A DNA stretch of 42,210 bases from Candidatus Rokubacteria bacterium 13_2_20CM_69_15_1 (GTDB lineage: Bacteria > Methylomirabilota > Methylomirabilia > Rokubacteriales > CSP1-6). Of this stretch, positions 15,177 to 23,521 are shown piece by piece (within the stretch, counting starts at the first letter, position 1; the number at the start of each line of letters is the position of its first letter). The translations under genes were made by a program, and so were the position numbers. The notes beneath the pieces are model-generated. The model was given only the letters and a program-made list of their open reading frames with translations, made no database searches and was not told the DNA's origin. The stretch lies in the NCBI GenBank assembly GCA_001914535.1, contig MNCR01000103.1, positions 1-42,210 of the forward strand, written 5' to 3'.

Positions 15177-15797
15177 TCAGGGCCCGCCGCTCGCAACGAC
15201 GCCGAGGGCCAGCTCGACGGCGCGAAGCATCAGGGGGAAGTCCATGCTCGGCTGCTCGAGCCCCGTCGTGGCGACCATGGCCGGAAGGAGCGGGAGGTGG
15301 ACGAAGCCCACCTTCGGCGGGTCTGGCTGCTCCCGCACGGCGTGGAGCGTCGTGTAGAGCGTCTGGTTACAGAGGTAGGTGCCCGCTGTGTTCGAGACGT
15401 ACGCCGGGATCCCTTCGGCGGTGAGCGCTCTCAGGATGTCGGCGAGGGGAAGCGTCGCGAAGTACGCCGCCGGCGCGCCCGGCGCGATCGGCTCGCCCGA
15501 CGCCTGGAAGCCCGCACCGTCGGGCTCGCCGTAGTCCATCACGTTCACGGCGACGCGTTCGAGCGCGACCCGCGCACGGCCGGCCGCGAGTCCGAGGTGG
15601 ACGACGGCGATCGGGTCGGTCTCGGCCAGGAGCGCCTCGACCCGCCGGGCGGCGTCGGCATGATGCACGGGCAAGACCGCGCCGCGTGCCTCACACGCGC
15701 CGAAGCGCCGGCCGTCCACGGCCTTGGCGAGACCCTCCGACGGATTCACGGTGTGAGCGCCGAACGGCTCGAAGCCCGTGACGAGGATCACGCTCAC
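15177..15797 (-). CDS. pcp: Pyroglutamyl peptidase (family C15)
   Basis: A 206-aa cytosolic cysteine peptidase that removes N-terminal pyroglutamate. The catalytic triad is visible: Glu80 (RVALERVAVN), Cys143 (SNTAGTYLCNQTLY) and His167 (VGFVHLP). The start ILVTGFEPFGAHTVNPSE is the family signature. Start is GTG 15797, 7 bp after the lpd stop, so it is the last gene of the pyruvate dehydrogenase transcript. Length is normal for the family (about 205-215 aa). Confidence 0.93.
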   Translation of the reverse strand: MSVILVTGFEPFGAHTVNPSEGLAKAVDGRRFGACEARGAVLPVHHADAARRVEALLAETDPIAVVHLGLAAGRARVALERVAVNVMDYGEPDGAGFQASGEPIAPGAPAAYFATLPLADILRALTAEGIPAYVSNTAGTYLCNQTLYTTLHAVREQPDPPKVGFVHLPLLPAMVATTGLEQPSMDFPLMLRAVELALGVVASGGP

Positions 15798-15804
15798 GGG
15801 GACA

Positions 15805-17196
15805 TCACGCCGGCCGCAGGAGGGTCTCGGCCGCCTCCATGAGTGTCTCCGACAGCGTGGGATGCGTGTGGATCGTCGCCGCCAGATCCTCGGCGGTCAG
15901 CGCCGTCTCGACCGCGAGGGCGCCTTCGGCGATCAGCTCACCCGCCCCGGGGCCGACGATCCCGACGCCGAGCACGCGCCCGGTGTCGGCATCGGCCACG
16001 AGCTTCGTGACGCCATCGGCGCGGCCGAGCGTCGCCGCGCGCCCCGAGGCCGCCCACTGGAACTTCGCGATCCTGACCCGGCGTCCCTCGCGCTGGGCCC
16101 GGGCCTCGGTGAGCCCGCACCACGCCACCTCGGGGTCGGTGAAGACGACGGCCGGCACGACGACGTTGTCGAGCGCCGCGGGCCGACCCGCGATCGCCTC
16201 GGCGGCGACCTTGCCCTGGCGCATTGCGCGGTGGGCGAGCATCGGCTCGCCCGTTACGTCGCCGACGGCCCAGATGCGCGGGTCGGCGGTGCGGCACTGC
16301 TCGTCCACGGCGACGACGCCGCGCGCGTCGGGCCGGACGCGCGTGGTCTCGAGACCGAGGTCGGCGCTGACCGGTCGCCGCCCGACGGCGACGAGCACGC
16401 GGTCGACGGCGATCGTATCGCCGTCGCCGAACCGCGCCTCGATCTGCGACCCCCGCTCGGAGAGCGAGGCCACCGTCGTGTCGAGCCGGATCTTCACGAA
16501 GAGCTTCTCGCAGCGGCGCGTGAGCGGCTGAACGAGGTCGCGGTCGACGCCGGGCAGGAGGCCGTCGGTCATCTCGACGAGCGTCACCTTGCTGCCGAGT
16601 GCGGCGTAGACCTGGCCGAGCTCGAGACCGATGTAGCCCCCGCCGACGACGAGGAGGCGCTCGGGCACGTCGGGGAGCTCGAGCGCCGCGGTCGAGTCCA
16701 TCACACGGTCGCGCGCGAGGGCGAGGCCGGGCAGGGGCGCGGGCGCCGAGCCCGTCGCGACGACGGCGTGCGTGAAGCGGATCTTCTGCGGCGCGTCGCC
16801 CTCCACGCGGAGCGCGCGGGAGTCCTCGAAGACGCCGCGGCCGCCGACGACCTCCACGCCTTTCGACTTCGCGACCGCGGCGAGCCCGCGCGCGAGCTTG
16901 CCGACGACGCGCTCGGCCTTCCACTTGCGAAGGGCATCCAGCGCGATCCGCGGCTCGCCAAAATCCACGCCGAAGTCCTTGGCGCGCTCGACCTCGCCGA
17001 GGACGGCCGCGACGTGGAGGAGCGCCTTTGACGGGATGCACCCCTCCCAGAGGCAGGCGCCGCCGAGGCGATGGCTCGCGTCCACGACGACCGTCTCGAG
17101 GCCGAGCTCGGCGCAGCGGAACGCCGCCGAGTAGCCGCCCGGGCCGCCGCCCACGACGGCCACGTCCACCTCGCGCACGAGGTCGCCCATCACCAT
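15805..17196 (-). CDS. lpd: Dihydrolipoyl dehydrogenase (E3)
   Basis: A 463-aa FAD enzyme that reoxidises the dihydrolipoyl arm and makes NADH. The N-terminal FAD site is VAVVGGGPGGYSAAFRCAELG; the redox disulfide is GGACLWEGCIPSK; the NAD site is LLVVGGGYIGLELGQVYAALG; the second FAD site is IWAVGDVTGEPMLAHRA; the dimer-interface His-Glu pair is HTHPTLSET near the C-terminus. ATG 17196 or 17190 are possible starts. It follows the E2 gene by 28 bp in the same direction, so it is dedicated to this 2-oxoacid dehydrogenase complex. Confidence 0.95.
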   Translation of the reverse strand: MVMGDLVREVDVAVVGGGPGGYSAAFRCAELGLETVVVDASHRLGGACLWEGCIPSKALLHVAAVLGEVERAKDFGVDFGEPRIALDALRKWKAERVVGKLARGLAAVAKSKGVEVVGGRGVFEDSRALRVEGDAPQKIRFTHAVVATGSAPAPLPGLALARDRVMDSTAALELPDVPERLLVVGGGYIGLELGQVYAALGSKVTLVEMTDGLLPGVDRDLVQPLTRRCEKLFVKIRLDTTVASLSERGSQIEARFGDGDTIAVDRVLVAVGRRPVSADLGLETTRVRPDARGVVAVDEQCRTADPRIWAVGDVTGEPMLAHRAMRQGKVAAEAIAGRPAALDNVVVPAVVFTDPEVAWCGLTEARAQREGRRVRIAKFQWAASGRAATLGRADGVTKLVADADTGRVLGVGIVGPGAGELIAEGALAVETALTAEDLAATIHTHPTLSETLMEAAETLLRPA

Positions 17197-17224
17197 GGCG
17201 ACTGGCGGGGACCGGCCATCGCGC

Positions 17225-18541
17225 TCACCAGTCCAGGAGAAGCTGCTCGGGGCGCTCCAGTCGCCGCACGATGGCGGCGGCGAAGCGGGCGGCGTCGGCG
17301 CCGTCGGCGACCCGGTGGTCGAAGGCGAGCGAGAGCGGCAGGAGGACCCGGGGGACGATGTGGCCCTCGCGCACGACCGGCTCCTCCCGCGCACGCGCGA
17401 CGCCCAGGATGGCCACCTCCGGATAATTGATGATCGGAATCGCCCCTGTCCCGCCGAGCGCGCCGATGTTGGTGATGGTGAAGGTCCCGCCGCGCAGGTC
17501 CTCGAGCGTCGCCTTGCCGTCGCGCACGCGCTGGGCCAGGGCGGCGAGCTCGCGCTGGAGCTCGAGCAGCGGCTTGCCGTCCACGTCGCGGATCACCGGG
17601 ACGATCAGGCCGCGGTCCGTCGCCACCGCGACGCCGAGGTGATAGTAGCGCTTGAGGATGAGCTCACCGGCCGCCGGATCGAGGCTCGCGTTGAACTGCG
17701 GGTGCTCGTGGAGCGCCAGGGCCGCCGCCTTCAGGAGGAAGCTCGTCAGCGTGAGCGTGACGCCGCGCTCCCGCGCCGGCTCGACGTTGCGGCGGATGAT
17801 CGCGTCGAGCTCGGTGATGTCGGCCCGGTCGAAGTGCGTCACGTGCGGGATGAGCGTGGCCGAGAGCGCCATGCGCTCGGCGATCGTCCGACGGAGGTGC
17901 GAGAGCGGCTGGCGCTCGACCGGGCCCCACTGCTCGAACCTGGGCAGCGCGGGCGGCTCCACGCCCACCGGCGCCAGAGGCTTCGCGACGGCGGGCTGCT
18001 CCGGGGCCACGCGCTCGGCGCCGGGCCGAGCGGACGCGGGCGGGCGACCGCCCGCGGCGGCCGAGCGCACGTCGTCGTCGGTCACGCGTCCGCCGGATCC
18101 CGTACCGCGCACGATCTGGAGGTCGACGTCGAGCTCGCGCGCGAGCCGTCGTGTCGCCGGGGTCGCCGCCGCCCGCCCGGCCTCCCTCGTGGGCGCGACA
18201 GCCGTCGCCGCCGCCGCGGGCTGGCGCCCGCCGACGGTGTGGGCGGCAGGGGGGGCGCTGCGGGCGAGTGTAGTACCGAGCGGAGCAGCGCCCTCCCTGC
18301 CGCCCTCGTCCTCGAACGTGACCAGCACCGCGCCGACCTTGACGGTCTGCCCCGCCTGCACGTGGATCTTTGCGACGCGCCCGGCGACCGGCGACGGGAT
18401 CTCGACCGTGGCCTTGTCCGTCTCGACCTCCAGCAGGGGCGCGTCCTCTCGGACGAGATCGCCCTCCTGGACGAGCACCTTGACGATCTCGGCCTCAGCC
18501 AGGCCCTCGCCCAGGTCGGGGAGCACGAAGGGTCGCGCCAT
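17225..18541 (-). CDS. pdhC: 2-oxoacid dehydrogenase E2 (dihydrolipoamide acyltransferase)
   Basis: A 438-aa core subunit. One lipoyl domain (residues 1-78) carries the lipoylation Lys in VETDKATVE. An Ala/Pro/Arg-rich linker leads to the peripheral subunit-binding domain (ATPATRRLARELDVDL, GSGGRVTDDDV), then the acyltransferase domain from about 215 with LSFDHRVADGADAARF, holding the active-site His and Asp. Acetyl versus branched-chain acyl preference cannot be read directly. It overlaps no neighbour but sits 5 bp after the E1-beta gene. Confidence 0.93.
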   Translation of the reverse strand: MARPFVLPDLGEGLAEAEIVKVLVQEGDLVREDAPLLEVETDKATVEIPSPVAGRVAKIHVQAGQTVKVGAVLVTFEDEGGREGAAPLGTTLARSAPPAAHTVGGRQPAAAATAVAPTREAGRAAATPATRRLARELDVDLQIVRGTGSGGRVTDDDVRSAAAGGRPPASARPGAERVAPEQPAVAKPLAPVGVEPPALPRFEQWGPVERQPLSHLRRTIAERMALSATLIPHVTHFDRADITELDAIIRRNVEPARERGVTLTLTSFLLKAAALALHEHPQFNASLDPAAGELILKRYYHLGVAVATDRGLIVPVIRDVDGKPLLELQRELAALAQRVRDGKATLEDLRGGTFTITNIGALGGTGAIPIINYPEVAILGVARAREEPVVREGHIVPRVLLPLSLAFDHRVADGADAARFAAAIVRRLERPEQLLLDW

Positions 18542-18546
18542 CGCGG

Positions 18547-19533
18547 CTAGAAGGCGAGGGTCTCGCGGGCCGCGGCGACGACGCGCGCGACGTCGGGGAC
18601 GTTCGCCTTCTCGCGCGCGAAGCCGACGAACGACACGTCGTGTGCGGTCACGCGGCGGACAGGCGCCTCGAGGTGGAGGAACGTGCCCTCCATGATGGAC
18701 GCGGCGATCTCGGCGCCGGGCCCGAAGCTCTTCGGGGCCTCGTGGATGACGACGGCCCGCCCGGTCTTCCCGACCGACGTCACGATCGTCTCGCGATCGA
18801 GCGGTGCGATCGTGAGGAGGTCGACGACGTCGGTCTCCACGCCGTCCTCGGCCTGGAGCACGTCGGCCGCCTCTCGCGCGACGCGCAGCATGGCGCCGTA
18901 GGCGACGAGCGTGAGGTCGCGTCCCTCGCGGACGACCTGCGCTCGGCCGATCGGAAAGCTCTCAGACTCCTCGGGGATCTCCTCCTTCGCGGCGTGGTAG
19001 AGCGCCTTCGACTCGAAGAAGATCACCGGGTCGGGGTCCCGGATCGCGCTCGTGAGGAGCGCGCGCGCGGTCCGCGGACCCGACGGGATTACCATCTTCA
19101 GCCCGGGAACGTGCGCGTAGAACTGCTCCTCGGACTCCGTGTGGTGCTCGAGCGCGCGGACGCCGCCGCCGTAGGGCATGCGGATCACCATCTGGCAGTG
19201 GAAGCGGCCCTGGGAGCGCATCCGATAGCGCGCCGCATGATTCTCGATCTGGTGGAAGCACTGGAAGGCAAACCCGGAGAACTGGATCTCGCAGACGGGC
19301 TTGAGGCCGTAGAGGGCCATGCCGACCGCGGTGCCGATGATGGCCGCCTCGGCGAGCGGGCTGTCGATCACGCGTTGCGAGCCGAACTTGCGCTGGAGAT
19401 CGTCGGTGACGCGGAAGACGCCGCCGTCCACACCCACGTCCTCGCCGAGAATCAGCACGTCGGGGTCGCGCTCCATCTCCTGGAGGAGCGCCAGGTTGAG
19501 GGCCTTCACCATGGTGAGCTTGGGTGGCGTCAC
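18547..19533 (-). CDS. pdhB: 2-oxoacid dehydrogenase E1 beta subunit
   Basis: A 328-aa subunit. LGEDVGVDGGVFRVTDDLQRKFG contains the Glu that activates thiamine diphosphate; DSPLAEAAIIGTAVGMALYGLKPVCEIQF is a family hallmark, followed by MVIRMPYGGG, HTESEEQFYAHVPGLK and the C-terminal transketolase-C domain. With E1 alpha it decarboxylates pyruvate or a branched 2-oxoacid. It lies 12 bp downstream of the alpha gene and 5 bp before E2. Confidence 0.94.
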   Translation of the reverse strand: MTPPKLTMVKALNLALLQEMERDPDVLILGEDVGVDGGVFRVTDDLQRKFGSQRVIDSPLAEAAIIGTAVGMALYGLKPVCEIQFSGFAFQCFHQIENHAARYRMRSQGRFHCQMVIRMPYGGGVRALEHHTESEEQFYAHVPGLKMVIPSGPRTARALLTSAIRDPDPVIFFESKALYHAAKEEIPEESESFPIGRAQVVREGRDLTLVAYGAMLRVAREAADVLQAEDGVETDVVDLLTIAPLDRETIVTSVGKTGRAVVIHEAPKSFGPGAEIAASIMEGTFLHLEAPVRRVTAHDVSFVGFAREKANVPDVARVVAAARETLAF

Positions 19534-19545
19534 GTGTGGCTTTTC

Positions 19546-20688
19546 TTACCGCCGCGTGAGGCGCTGGCCGCGCATGGGGGTGGCGCCCGGCGGGGTCGGG
19601 GTCGCCGCGGGACCGGGGGCGGCGCCCTCGCGGAGCCAGCGAGCGAGATCCTCGCGCTGAGCGCGGAGGTGAGGGGGCATTTCGGCGTACACGTGGTCGA
19701 AGACCGCGAGCGGGTCGGCCGGCGGTGTCGCTTCGAAGCGCCGGACCGCCTCCGCGATCTCCTCGTCCACCCGCTGCTCGACCCCGTCCTCCAGGAGGTC
19801 CTTCTTCTCGAGGTGGGCGCGGAAGCGCGTGAGCGGGTCCTTCTGCTCCCAGGCGGCCACCTCCTCCTGGGCCCGGTACTTGGTGGGATCGTCCGCGGTG
19901 GTGTGGACGCCGAGGCGATACGTCACGCACTCGATCAGCGTCGGCCCCTCGCCCGCGTGCGCACGCTCGACCGCCTCGCGCGCGGCGACGTACACCGCGA
20001 GCACGTCGTTGCCGTCCACCTGGATCCCGGGCAGGCCGTAGGCCAGCGCCTTCTGGGCGATCGTCTTCGAGTGGGTCTGTTTCTTGAGCGGCACGGAGAT
20101 GGCCCACTGGTTGTTCTGGCAGATGAACACGACCGGGACGTGCCAGACCCCCGCGAAGTTCAGCGCCTCGTGGAAGTCGCCCTCGCTGGTGGCGCCGTCG
20201 CCGAAGTACGCCATGACGACGGCGTCGTCACCGCGGTACTGGGCCGCGTAAGCCAGACCCACGGCGTGGGGGAGCTGCGTCCCGACGGGGATCGTGATCG
20301 GCAGGTCGTGCTGATCGGGTGCGGGCTGGCCGCCTTCGACGTACCCGGCGAAGAAGAGCAGGATCTTCTCGATCGGCCAGCCGCGCCAGATCATCGCCGC
20401 CGTCTCGCGGAACGACGGAACCATCCAGTCGGTCGGCCGCAGGGCGAAGACGCTTCCCATCTGCGAAGCTTCCTGGCCCTTGATCGGCGCGAACGTCCCG
20501 ATGCGGCCCTGGCGCTGCAGGCGGACCATGCGCTCGTCGAGGCGGCGCCCGAGCACCATCGCGCGGTAGAGGGCCTTCAGGTCGCCGGGGGGGAGCTTCG
20601 GCTCGAGCGAGGCGTCGAGATTGCCCTCGCTGTCGAGGATCGACAGGTACTCGACGTGGAATCGCGGCTCGAGGATGAGTCTCGGCAT
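19546..20688 (-). CDS. pdhA: 2-oxoacid (pyruvate) dehydrogenase E1 alpha subunit
   Basis: A 380-aa subunit. The thiamine diphosphate motif is GDGATSEGDFHEALNFAG...FICQNN. RQGRIGTFAPIKGQEASQMGSVFAL and LGVHTTADDPTKYR match the Gram-positive-type pyruvate dehydrogenase alpha chain, which is why pyruvate is preferred over branched-chain acids; this is a similarity judgement. First gene of the pdhA-pdhB-pdhC-lpd-pcp run. The C-terminal 30 residues are a Pro/Ala/Thr-rich tail. The 78-bp gap to the divergent aldolase-like gene should hold promoters for both; GATAAT at 20720-20725 is a candidate -10 for the plus side. Confidence 0.93.
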   Translation of the reverse strand: MPRLILEPRFHVEYLSILDSEGNLDASLEPKLPPGDLKALYRAMVLGRRLDERMVRLQRQGRIGTFAPIKGQEASQMGSVFALRPTDWMVPSFRETAAMIWRGWPIEKILLFFAGYVEGGQPAPDQHDLPITIPVGTQLPHAVGLAYAAQYRGDDAVVMAYFGDGATSEGDFHEALNFAGVWHVPVVFICQNNQWAISVPLKKQTHSKTIAQKALAYGLPGIQVDGNDVLAVYVAAREAVERAHAGEGPTLIECVTYRLGVHTTADDPTKYRAQEEVAAWEQKDPLTRFRAHLEKKDLLEDGVEQRVDEEIAEAVRRFEATPPADPLAVFDHVYAEMPPHLRAQREDLARWLREGAAPGPAATPTPPGATPMRGQRLTRR

Positions 20689-20766
20689 GTCCGGTCCGCA
20701 TTCATTTTACTCCTGGTGGATAATCAACGGGTGGCACGAAGGTTCCGGCCCGTGGGAGGGACACCG

Positions 20767-21585
20767 ATGGCGAACGTCACGCGACGGCGGTTCGTGACCG
20801 GCGGCGCGGTCGGGCTTGCGGTGATCGCCGTTGACCTCGCGCGCGCCCGCGGCCAGACCTCGCCGCCGTCCGCCGGGCCGCCCGACGCAAAGCTCGTCGA
20901 GGACCTCGTGGCCGCGAACCGGATCCTCGTGGACCAGAACGTGCTCGACGGCTACGGCCACGTCAGCGCGCGCCACGATCGCGATTCGAATCGCTACCTC
21001 ATGTCGCGCGCGCTCGCCCCCGAGCTGGTCGCCGCGCCCGACATCATGGAGTACGACCTCGACTCGAACCCGGTGGACGCGCGCGGCCGCTCCTCCTACC
21101 TCGAGCGCTTCATCCACGGTGAGATCTACAAGGTACGGCCGGATGTGCGGGCGATCGTCCACAACCACTCGCCCTCGGTCATCCCGTTCGGCGTCACCGG
21201 CGTGCCGCTCCGCCCCCTCTACCACATGAGCGCGTTCCTCGGGGAGGGCGCGCCGGTCTTCGACATCCGGCAGGCGGCCGGCGGCCCGAGCGACATGCTC
21301 GTGCGCGATCCCGCGCTCGGTCGTGCGCTCGCCCAGACACTCGGGAGCCGCACGGCGGCCCTCATGCGCGGTCACGGCGCGGTCGTCGTGGGCCCGTCGC
21401 TCCCGCACGCCGTGTTCCGCAGCGTCTACCTCGAGATGAACGCGAAGCTCCAGGCGCAGGCGATGGCCCAGGGCGTGAACGTGACCTACCTCGATCCGGA
21501 GGAGGCGCGCCGCGCAGAGGCCTCGATCGCCGGCACGCTCGGCCGACCGTGGGAACTCTGGAAGCGCAAAGCGCTCGCGAAATAG
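20767..21585 (+). CDS. Tat-exported class II aldolase/adducin-like protein
   Basis: A 272-aa protein with an N-terminal twin-arginine signal (TRRRFVTGGAVGLAVIAVDLARARG), then an aldolase-II domain from about residue 40: NRILVDQNVLDGYGHVSARH, HGEIYKVRPDVRAIVHNHSPSVIP (E119 and metal His132/His134) and LMRGHGAVVVG (third His). Family enzymes (fuculose-phosphate aldolase, ribulose-phosphate epimerase) are cytosolic and metal-dependent; a Tat leader implies folding with metal before export. Substrate unknown. ATG 20767 follows GGGAGG at 7 nt. The quinone oxidoreductase gene follows by 8 bp. Confidence 0.85.
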   Translation: MANVTRRRFVTGGAVGLAVIAVDLARARGQTSPPSAGPPDAKLVEDLVAANRILVDQNVLDGYGHVSARHDRDSNRYLMSRALAPELVAAPDIMEYDLDSNPVDARGRSSYLERFIHGEIYKVRPDVRAIVHNHSPSVIPFGVTGVPLRPLYHMSAFLGEGAPVFDIRQAAGGPSDMLVRDPALGRALAQTLGSRTAALMRGHGAVVVGPSLPHAVFRSVYLEMNAKLQAQAMAQGVNVTYLDPEEARRAEASIAGTLGRPWELWKRKALAK

Positions 21586-21593
21586 GAGGAGTC

Positions 21594-22565
21594 ATGAAAG
21601 CGATCCGCGTCCACAAGTTCGGCGGCCCCGAGGTGCTCCAGCTCGACGACGTGCCCGACCCGAAGCCGGGCCCGGGTCAGGTGGTGGTGCGGGTACGCGC
21701 CGCGGGCGTGAACCCGGTGGACACCTACGTCCGGTCGGGAAACTACCCGATGCTTCCGGCGCTGCCCTACGTTCCCGGCAACGACTGCGCCGGCGTGATC
21801 GAGACGGTGGGCGAGGCGGTCACGCGGGTCAAGAAGGGCAACCGCGTCTACGTCGTGCGCACCACCACGCCGCTCTGCGGCGGCTACGCCGAGCTCGCGG
21901 TCTGCGACGCGTCCATGGTCCACCCGCTCCCCGCGACGGTCTCATTCTCCCAGGGCGCGGCGGTGAGCGTCCCGTACGGCACCGCGTATCGGGGCCTCCA
22001 CCACAAGGCGCACGCCCGTCCCGGGGAAACGGTCCTCGTCCACGGCGCCTCCGGCGGCGTCGGCATCGCCGCGGTCCAGCTCGCTGTGGCCCACGGCATG
22101 ATCGTCATCGGCACCGCGGGAACCGAGCGCGGGCGCAAGCTCGTCGCCGAGCACGGCGCCCACCATGTCCTCGACCACACGGCGCCGGACTATCTGCAGA
22201 AGATCATGGAGCTCACGGGCACGCGGGGCGCCGACGTGATTCTCGAGATGCTCGCGAACGTCAATTTGCAGAAGGACCTCGACGTGGTCGCGCGCTTCGG
22301 CCGCATCGTCGTCATCGGGAATCGCGGGACGATCGAGATCAATCCGCGCGGAACGATGGGGAGGGACGCGGCGATCATCGGGCTGGCGCTCTGGAACGCC
22401 TCGCCGGAGGACATGGCGTCGATCCACGCGGCGATCGGCGCCGGGCTCGCGGGCGGCACCCTCCGGCCCGTCGTCGGTCAGGAGCTCCCGCTCAAGGAGG
22501 CGGCGCGCGCCCACGAGGCGGTGCTGAAGCCGGGAGCCTACGGGAAGATCGTTCTGATCCCCTGA
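21594..22565 (+). CDS. NADPH:quinone reductase-like MDR oxidoreductase
   Basis: A 323-aa zinc-free medium-chain reductase. MKAIRVHKFGGPEVLQLDDVP, RAAGVNPVDTYVRSGNY and PGNDCAGVIETVGE form the GroES-like part; VLVHGASGGVGIAAVQLAVAHG is the NADPH site; VVIGNRGTIEINPR follows. It resembles zeta-crystallin/Qor enzymes, which reduce quinones or enones. ATG 21594 follows AGGAGG at 4 nt and sits 8 bp after the Tat-aldolase gene, so they form one transcript. Convergent with Ku (8 bp gap). Confidence 0.9.
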   Translation: MKAIRVHKFGGPEVLQLDDVPDPKPGPGQVVVRVRAAGVNPVDTYVRSGNYPMLPALPYVPGNDCAGVIETVGEAVTRVKKGNRVYVVRTTTPLCGGYAELAVCDASMVHPLPATVSFSQGAAVSVPYGTAYRGLHHKAHARPGETVLVHGASGGVGIAAVQLAVAHGMIVIGTAGTERGRKLVAEHGAHHVLDHTAPDYLQKIMELTGTRGADVILEMLANVNLQKDLDVVARFGRIVVIGNRGTIEINPRGTMGRDAAIIGLALWNASPEDMASIHAAIGAGLAGGTLRPVVGQELPLKEAARAHEAVLKPGAYGKIVLIP

Positions 22566-22573
22566 GGAGGGGG

Positions 22574-23467
22574 CTACTTCTTTCCGGCCTGGGCCCTCTT
22601 CGATGGGGCGGGTTCGGCGCGCTTGACCTTCGCGAGCGGCTTCTTCTCGGCGGCGGCCGCGGGCGCGGCGGGCTGCGCCGCCGGCTGGGCGGCCACGCGC
22701 TTGGCCAGGCTCTGCTTGAGGGCTTCCATGAGGTCGATGACCTGCGCCCGCTGGGCCTGGGGGCCGGCGGCCGTGACTTCCTTGCCCTCGACCTTCTGGT
22801 TGACGAGCTCGAGCACGCGCTCTCGGTACTCGTCGCGGTACTTCTCGGGGTTGAAGGCGTCGCTCGAGAGCCCGTCGATGAGCTGGAGAGCCAGCTGGAG
22901 CTCGCCGTCCCTGATCTTCGCCGACTGGCCCTTGTCGATCTCGCCGAAGCTCCGCACTTCGTCGGCGAAGTACATCGTGTGCAGCATGAGCCCGCCCTGC
23001 GCCGGCCGGACGAGGACGAGGCTCTCCTTGCCGCGCATGACGAACTTGGCGAGCGCGACGCGCCCCTGCGAGCCCATCGCGTCGGCGAGGAGTCGATACG
23101 CCTTCTCGCCGCCTTTGTCCGGGCCGAGGTAGTACGTCTTCTCGAAGTAGATCGGGTCCACCGACGCGAGCGGCACGAACTCCGTGATGTCGATGACCTT
23201 CGACGCCTCGCCCTCCAGCGCCTTGAGCTCCTCGTCGCCGACGCGGACGTACTGGTCCTTCGCGAACTCGTACCCGCGGACGAGCGCCGAGCGGTCCACG
23301 ACCTCGTTGCAGACCGGGCAGAAGTTCTGCAGCTTGATGCGGGAGCCGCACTTGGCGTGGAGCAGGTTGAACGAGACGGACTGCGGCGCGGCGGCCGTGT
23401 AGAGCTTGACCGGGATCGAGACCAGCCCGAACGAGATCGTCCCGGACCCGACAGAGTGTGCCGGCAT
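22574..23467 (-). CDS. ku: Ku protein, non-homologous end joining
   Basis: A 297-aa bacterial Ku homodimer subunit that rings DNA ends and recruits LigD. SGTISFGLVSIPVKLYTAA, LLHAKCGSRIKLQNFCPVC, YEFAKDQYV, IDITEFVPLASVDPIYFEKTYYLGPDKGG and RVALAKFVMRGKESLVLVRP are family blocks. The C-terminal 45 residues are Ala/Pro/Lys-rich (AAQPAAPAAAAEKKP..), the basic tail found in many bacterial Ku proteins. The Cys set (CGS...CPVC) may bind zinc. ATG 23467 has no ribosome site; TATCGT lies 7 nt upstream. Divergent from the CPBP-ligD operon. Confidence 0.95.
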   Translation of the reverse strand: MPAHSVGSGTISFGLVSIPVKLYTAAAPQSVSFNLLHAKCGSRIKLQNFCPVCNEVVDRSALVRGYEFAKDQYVRVGDEELKALEGEASKVIDITEFVPLASVDPIYFEKTYYLGPDKGGEKAYRLLADAMGSQGRVALAKFVMRGKESLVLVRPAQGGLMLHTMYFADEVRSFGEIDKGQSAKIRDGELQLALQLIDGLSSDAFNPEKYRDEYRERVLELVNQKVEGKEVTAAGPQAQRAQVIDLMEALKQSLAKRVAAQPAAQPAAPAAAAEKKPLAKVKRAEPAPSKRAQAGKK

Positions 23468-23474
23468 CGTTTGC

Positions 23475-23480
23475 ACGATA
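23475..23480 (-). promoter_or_regulatory. TANNNT box of a leaderless-type start
   Basis: TATCGT on the minus strand, 7 nt before the ATG of ku. No convincing -35. Confidence 0.4.
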
Positions 23481-23521
23481 GCACGATGCTTCCTATGATG
23501 CGCAAAGGCTCGATACCTCCC

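Noticed and set aside
18640-21585. Very long plus-strand open frame opposite the pyruvate dehydrogenase genes (and similar ones at 4762-6324, 7990-9240, 10395-13068)
   Set aside because: Composition is Arg/Ala/Val/Asp-heavy without motifs, and the opposite strand codes for clear families; these are mirror frames of GC-rich genes. Only their 3' parts on plus (20767-21585, 9262-10470) are real.
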